Below are positions 40,656 through 43,384 of a stretch of DNA of 43,384 bases, one piece after another; position 1 is the stretch's first letter, and every line of letters begins with the position of its first letter. Origin of the DNA: a bacterium (lineage in GTDB: Bacteria > Patescibacteriota > Microgenomatia > Levybacterales > UBA12049); contig JAJXYH010000020.1 in the NCBI GenBank assembly GCA_021780675.1, positions 1-43,384 on the forward strand, given 5' to 3'. A model generated the notes under the pieces. The model saw only the letters and a program-made list of their open reading frames with translations, made no database searches and was not told where the DNA came from. Made by a program: the position numbers and the translations under genes.

Positions 40656-41582
40656 CTATTTATTTACGGAATTAAGCGAATACTTCGGTATTTTAACTTT
40701 TGCAATAAACCAAAACATCAATAATGCGATAAAAGTCAGCATGACTTGCATTACCATATCTATAGTCCATACATGCATTATAAAAATTGCCGACAATATA
40801 TTAGTTACCAAAGTTGCACTAACCAAAATTGCCGAAACAACTGTTGCGGGAGCCAATCTTAATGCTCTATACCAAGTCATAACGTATCCAAGCAAGAATA
40901 CAACTGTTATACCCATCCATAACCATTGTGATTGTGTCATAATTAATCCCTTAGACAAAGCTTGTGGCGAAACAATAGCCGATGCACCTAATAAAAGAAG
41001 CGAACCAATCCCCATCCTTGCCGCAACTAAGATATCGGGATCAACTTTGGGCAGTATTTTTTTTGCTAAAATATTTTCCGCTGCCCAAAAGAGTGTTGCT
41101 GCAAAAACCATTAATTCACCTGTTGAAAATTGCAATTTAGTGAAACCGCCGATTAAAAAATTTGCTGCAAAAATTAGTATTACTGCTAAAACTTGTAGTT
41201 TTGAAATTTTTTCCTTTAAAAAAGGCAGCGCCAAAATTGCTACCCAAATAAACATTGTTTTATTAATAAGTACCGCGTTAATTGCCGGTATTTGGGAAAG
41301 CCCGGTAAAAAATAAATAAAACGGGATTGCCCCACCAATAACACCAATCGATAAAAGATATAAAACTTCTTTTCTTTTAAGTTCTTTTAATTTTTTCCAT
41401 TTCAATGTTGCTATTAAAAATCCGATTATTAAAACTGCGACAAAAGCATTTTTTTCTGCAGTAAATAAAAGCGGAGGTTTAATGCTGGTAACCGCAATTT
41501 TATTTATAAAATTTGAAAAACCGGAAATTATTGCCGTAGCAATAGCAAGATAAATTCCTGTTGTAAGTTTATTTGAAGACAT
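40656..41582 (-). CDS. EamA/DMT-family permease
   Basis: 308 residues from ATG 41582 (one nt after the ferredoxin stop; the frame extends further but inside the ferredoxin gene). Ten membrane helices form two EamA repeats, with family blocks GGAIPFYLFFTGLSQIPAIN and LLGYVMTWYRALRLAPATVV. It exports or imports a small metabolite; the substrate cannot be inferred. It is probably co-transcribed with the ferredoxin. Confidence 0.85.
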   Translation of the reverse strand: MSSNKLTTGIYLAIATAIISGFSNFINKIAVTSIKPPLLFTAEKNAFVAVLIIGFLIATLKWKKLKELKRKEVLYLLSIGVIGGAIPFYLFFTGLSQIPAINAVLINKTMFIWVAILALPFLKEKISKLQVLAVILIFAANFLIGGFTKLQFSTGELMVFAATLFWAAENILAKKILPKVDPDILVAARMGIGSLLLLGASAIVSPQALSKGLIMTQSQWLWMGITVVFLLGYVMTWYRALRLAPATVVSAILVSATLVTNILSAIFIMHVWTIDMVMQVMLTFIALLMFWFIAKVKIPKYSLNSVNK

Positions 41583-41583
41583 A

Positions 41584-41886
41584 TTAAGAAGGCCAAACCT
41601 GCTGATTCGTTTCGGTATCAATTACAATAATTGCTTTAGTCGGACAACTTTGTGCTGCCATTAAAATTGTTTCTGCCGGATCCTGACTGCCCTGTTGAAC
41701 CACAGCTTTATTCTTATCATCTAGTTTAAAGGTTTGAGTGGCAACGGCAACACATGAGGCTGCGCCAATACATGCATCTCTTACAACCTTAATTTTATAT
41801 TTTCCAACTTGAATTTCCTCATCTCCTGCCGGAGGCTGAACCGGTGCCTGTTGTGGAGATTGTTGATTTTGTACATTTGGATCCAT
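41584..41886 (-). CDS. Ferredoxin with a three-cysteine cluster motif
   Basis: 100 residues: a Pro/Gln-rich N-terminal extension (about 25 residues), then a single-cluster ferredoxin domain. The cluster motif reads DACIGAASCVAVA with a later SCPTKAI. The second Cys of the usual C-x-x-C-x-x-C is Ala, so three Cys remain, as in [3Fe-4S] or naturally incomplete ferredoxins. It may carry electrons between the 2-oxoacid oxidoreductase, the FNR-like protein and the hydrogenase. TATTAT ends 6 nt before the ATG. It is divergent from the FNR-like gene. Confidence 0.88.
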   Translation of the reverse strand: MDPNVQNQQSPQQAPVQPPAGDEEIQVGKYKIKVVRDACIGAASCVAVATQTFKLDDKNKAVVQQGSQDPAETILMAAQSCPTKAIIVIDTETNQQVWPS

Positions 41887-41947
41887 AAATCTATAATAAA
41901 CTGTTTTTTTAGAGCTTTCAACCCCTAAAATATGTTAAGATAAAAAC

Positions 41948-42619
41948 ATGAAAGCAAGGCTTATTAAAAGAGAGGAAATTATACCTTCATTTTGGGAAAT
42001 CGAATTTGAACCTGTCAATGAACAGATCGTTTTTGAGCCCGGGCAGTTTTTTAACCTTACTCTAATTCATCCACATGTTACAGACGACAGAGGTTACAGT
42101 CGTTATTTTGGTTTTACGAACTTACCCAACCAGCCCACCTTTAAAATGTTAATGAAAACAGGTATTAGTGCATTTAAAAAAACCCTTCTTTCTCTTCCCG
42201 AGGAAACAGAAGTTGAAATTGATAAAATCGGTGGTGAAAATAACATTGCTAAAAACCCAAACTCTCCACTTGTATTTGTTGTTTGCGGAGTTGGGATTGC
42301 GCCGGTTATTAGTATGATAAGATTTTATTTCGAAAAAAACCTTACCAATAAATTAGTGTTGTTTTATGCAAATTACGAAAGTGAAGCTTTACCGTTTGTA
42401 AACGAACTCCAGGATTTAGAAAAAAGAGGCAGTAATTTTAAATTAGTTTTAACTAAAGACTTAAACGAATTGATTTTACGGGAAAACTTACCCGATTTTA
42501 ATAATTATCTTTATTTTATAAGAGGCGCCTCAAAATTTGTAATTACTTCTATGCAGGTTATTAAATCGTTAGGGGTTGAGCAAAATAAAATTTCTATAGA
42601 AATTTTTACAGGGTACTAA
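41948..42619 (+). CDS. FNR-type FAD/NAD(P)H oxidoreductase
   Basis: 223 residues with an FAD-binding barrel (1-100; PGQFFNLTLIHP, SRYFGFTN in place of the common R-x-Y-S) and an NAD(P)-binding half with VCGVGIAPVISMIRFYF (G-x-G-I-A-P-x-x-S type) and a C-terminal EIFTGY. It would exchange electrons between ferredoxin and NAD(P)H. No extra iron-sulfur domain is fused, unlike hydrogenase gamma subunits. TAAGAT ends 6 nt before the ATG. The convergent oxidoreductase gene overlaps by 4 bp. Confidence 0.88.
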   Translation: MKARLIKREEIIPSFWEIEFEPVNEQIVFEPGQFFNLTLIHPHVTDDRGYSRYFGFTNLPNQPTFKMLMKTGISAFKKTLLSLPEETEVEIDKIGGENNIAKNPNSPLVFVVCGVGIAPVISMIRFYFEKNLTNKLVLFYANYESEALPFVNELQDLEKRGSNFKLVLTKDLNELILRENLPDFNNYLYFIRGASKFVITSMQVIKSLGVEQNKISIEIFTGY

Positions 42620-43384
42620 AAATAGCTTTTTATAATCTCCGAAATGTCTCTTTTTGTAGGCAATTCATCAACTAAAGGTTTTTCATTTATTTGCGGTATC
42701 TGTGCTTCACAGGAAGGGTCATCAACCTCATAAAAAATTCCTAGAGGTATTTGCTTTTCTCCCCACTCAAGCGATTTTTTAAATGCCATTTCCCTATTTT
42801 TAGGATCATGGTCTTCGCCCAAATAATAAGTGTTATTTTGATAAAACTCGTGTGTATACATTTCGTTAAAAGTAACACAGGGTTGTAAAACATCAACTAT
42901 GGAAATTCCTTTATGCTCGTTTGCTTTTGCAAAAAGCTCGGCAAGTTGAGGAATATGAGATGCATATTCGCGTGCTACGAACGTGGCACCCACTGCTATT
43001 GCAACACTTAACGGATTTATGGGATTATCCAAATTCCCTTGCGGTGTTGATTTAGATTTATAGCCGTGTGGGGATCTTGGCGAGGTCTGTCCTGTTGTTA
43101 AACCATAAATAGCATTATCATGTATAACAACTGTTATGTCGTGGTTTCTTCTGCATGCATGCATAAAATGATTTCCACCCTCTGCCAGACAATCACCATC
43201 ACCTGTAAAAGTAAAAACATTAAGTCTGTTATTGGCCATTTTAACTCCGCTTGCAACAGGAAGCGCACGACCATGTAGGCCTTCAAATGAAGTTATTTTT
43301 GTAAAATTAACCAGATGTCCATGACAACCTATTCCTGCAACAAGCACCGAATTATTATTGTTCCAGTCCTTAGCAACCGCTGCA
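42616..43384 (-). CDS. 2-oxoacid:ferredoxin oxidoreductase beta subunit, partial
   Basis: The frame is open to the right edge, so the N-terminus is missing; the GTG at 43347 is an internal Val. 256 residues are visible. The TPP-binding region is clear: VAGIGCHGHLVNF, ALPVASGVKMANN, FTGDGDCLAEGGNHFMHACR and VIHDNAIYGLTTGQTSP (G-D-G-D with Asn-x-x-Y-G-x-T-G-G-Q variants). The subunit splits pyruvate or 2-oxoglutarate with CoA and passes electrons to ferredoxin. The alpha subunit should lie upstream, beyond the window. It ends opposite the FNR-like gene. Confidence 0.93.
   Translation of the reverse strand, partial: AAVAKDWNNNNSVLVAGIGCHGHLVNFTKITSFEGLHGRALPVASGVKMANNRLNVFTFTGDGDCLAEGGNHFMHACRRNHDITVVIHDNAIYGLTTGQTSPRSPHGYKSKSTPQGNLDNPINPLSVAIAVGATFVAREYASHIPQLAELFAKANEHKGISIVDVLQPCVTFNEMYTHEFYQNNTYYLGEDHDPKNREMAFKKSLEWGEKQIPLGIFYEVDDPSCEAQIPQINEKPLVDELPTKRDISEIIKSYF

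Noticed and set aside
1-43384. TGA as glycine (code 25 of some CPR groups)
   Set aside because: TGA ends sufC, the cupredoxin, the phosphorylase and the winged-helix gene at the expected lengths, and conserved proteins read through without internal TGA.
1-43384. CRISPR arrays, insertion sequences, prophage, tRNA or rRNA genes
   Set aside because: No regularly spaced repeats, transposase or integrase motifs, T-loop-like GTTCGAATC segments or rRNA sequence were seen.

Overview
The window is AT-rich, tightly packed bacterial chromosome. The gene set and style point to a Candidate Phyla Radiation (Patescibacteria) bacterium, most likely a Microgenomates-type lineage. This is a judgement from family knowledge, not a computed phylogeny. 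The signs are a 619-residue alanyl-tRNA synthetase without the C-terminal domain, an archaeal-like AMP phosphorylase homologue, a cytosolic-type NiFe hydrogenase, a single-gene CxxC zinc-ribbon protein with RG-rich flanks, membrane proteins with gp47/baseplate-J-like repeats, and many small membrane proteins. TGA is used as a stop (for example at the end of sufC and of the cupredoxin gene), so this is not the TGA-glycine code of Gracilibacteria or Absconditabacteria.

Layout. 1-5.6 kb: rpoBC on the minus strand behind a promoter and a terminator-like leader hairpin. 5.6-9.5 kb: small poorly known genes, including a lysine-rich DNA-binding-like peptide, a YunG-like protein, a winged-helix regulator flanked by 27-bp repeats, and two small zincins. 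9.5-11.1 kb: an ECF sigma factor, a membrane partner and a secreted protein; two copies of one promoter motif link the sigma gene and the secreted-protein gene. 11.1-15.6 kb: methyltransferase, membrane proteins, zinc ribbon, a decayed ORF, a GIY-YIG protein, a cupredoxin and a MazG-like protein. 15.7-23 kb (plus): alaS, an actin-like/gp47-like membrane protein, a sortase-fold protein lacking its catalytic Cys and His, a phosphorylase and mltG. 23-26.4 kb (minus): ftsK, a RodZ-like gene and two small membrane proteins. 26.4-28.2 kb: a signal peptidase fused to a CAP-like domain. 28.3-32.9 kb: a complete SUF iron-sulfur operon (DUF1858, sufC, sufB, sufD, sufS, sufU). 32.9-37.9 kb: a TMTC-like TPR membrane protein, hypC, NiFe hydrogenase small and large subunits, a maturation protease and a DUF6390-like gene. 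38-40.6 kb: an ArsR-controlled operon with a DUF302-glutaredoxin fusion and a Cys-rich membrane protein. 40.6-43.4 kb: DMT permease, ferredoxin, an FNR-type flavoprotein and the beta subunit of a 2-oxoacid:ferredoxin oxidoreductase (cut by the window edge).

How the genes fit together. The SUF operon would supply clusters to the ferredoxin, hydrogenase and 2-oxoacid oxidoreductase. The last three and the FNR flavoprotein fit fermentative electron disposal through ferredoxin and H2. FtsK, RodZ-like protein, MltG, the signal peptidase and the sortase-like protein form an envelope and division set.

Expression signals. At least nineteen genes have a -10-like hexamer (often extended, TGnTATAAT) ending 5-9 nt before the start codon, most often exactly 6. 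This would put the start codon at about +1 of the transcript, so leaderless mRNAs seem common here. A few genes (8096-8203, 10660-11040, 35459-36760) instead have strong Shine-Dalgarno sequences. No tRNA, rRNA, CRISPR array or insertion sequence was recognised.
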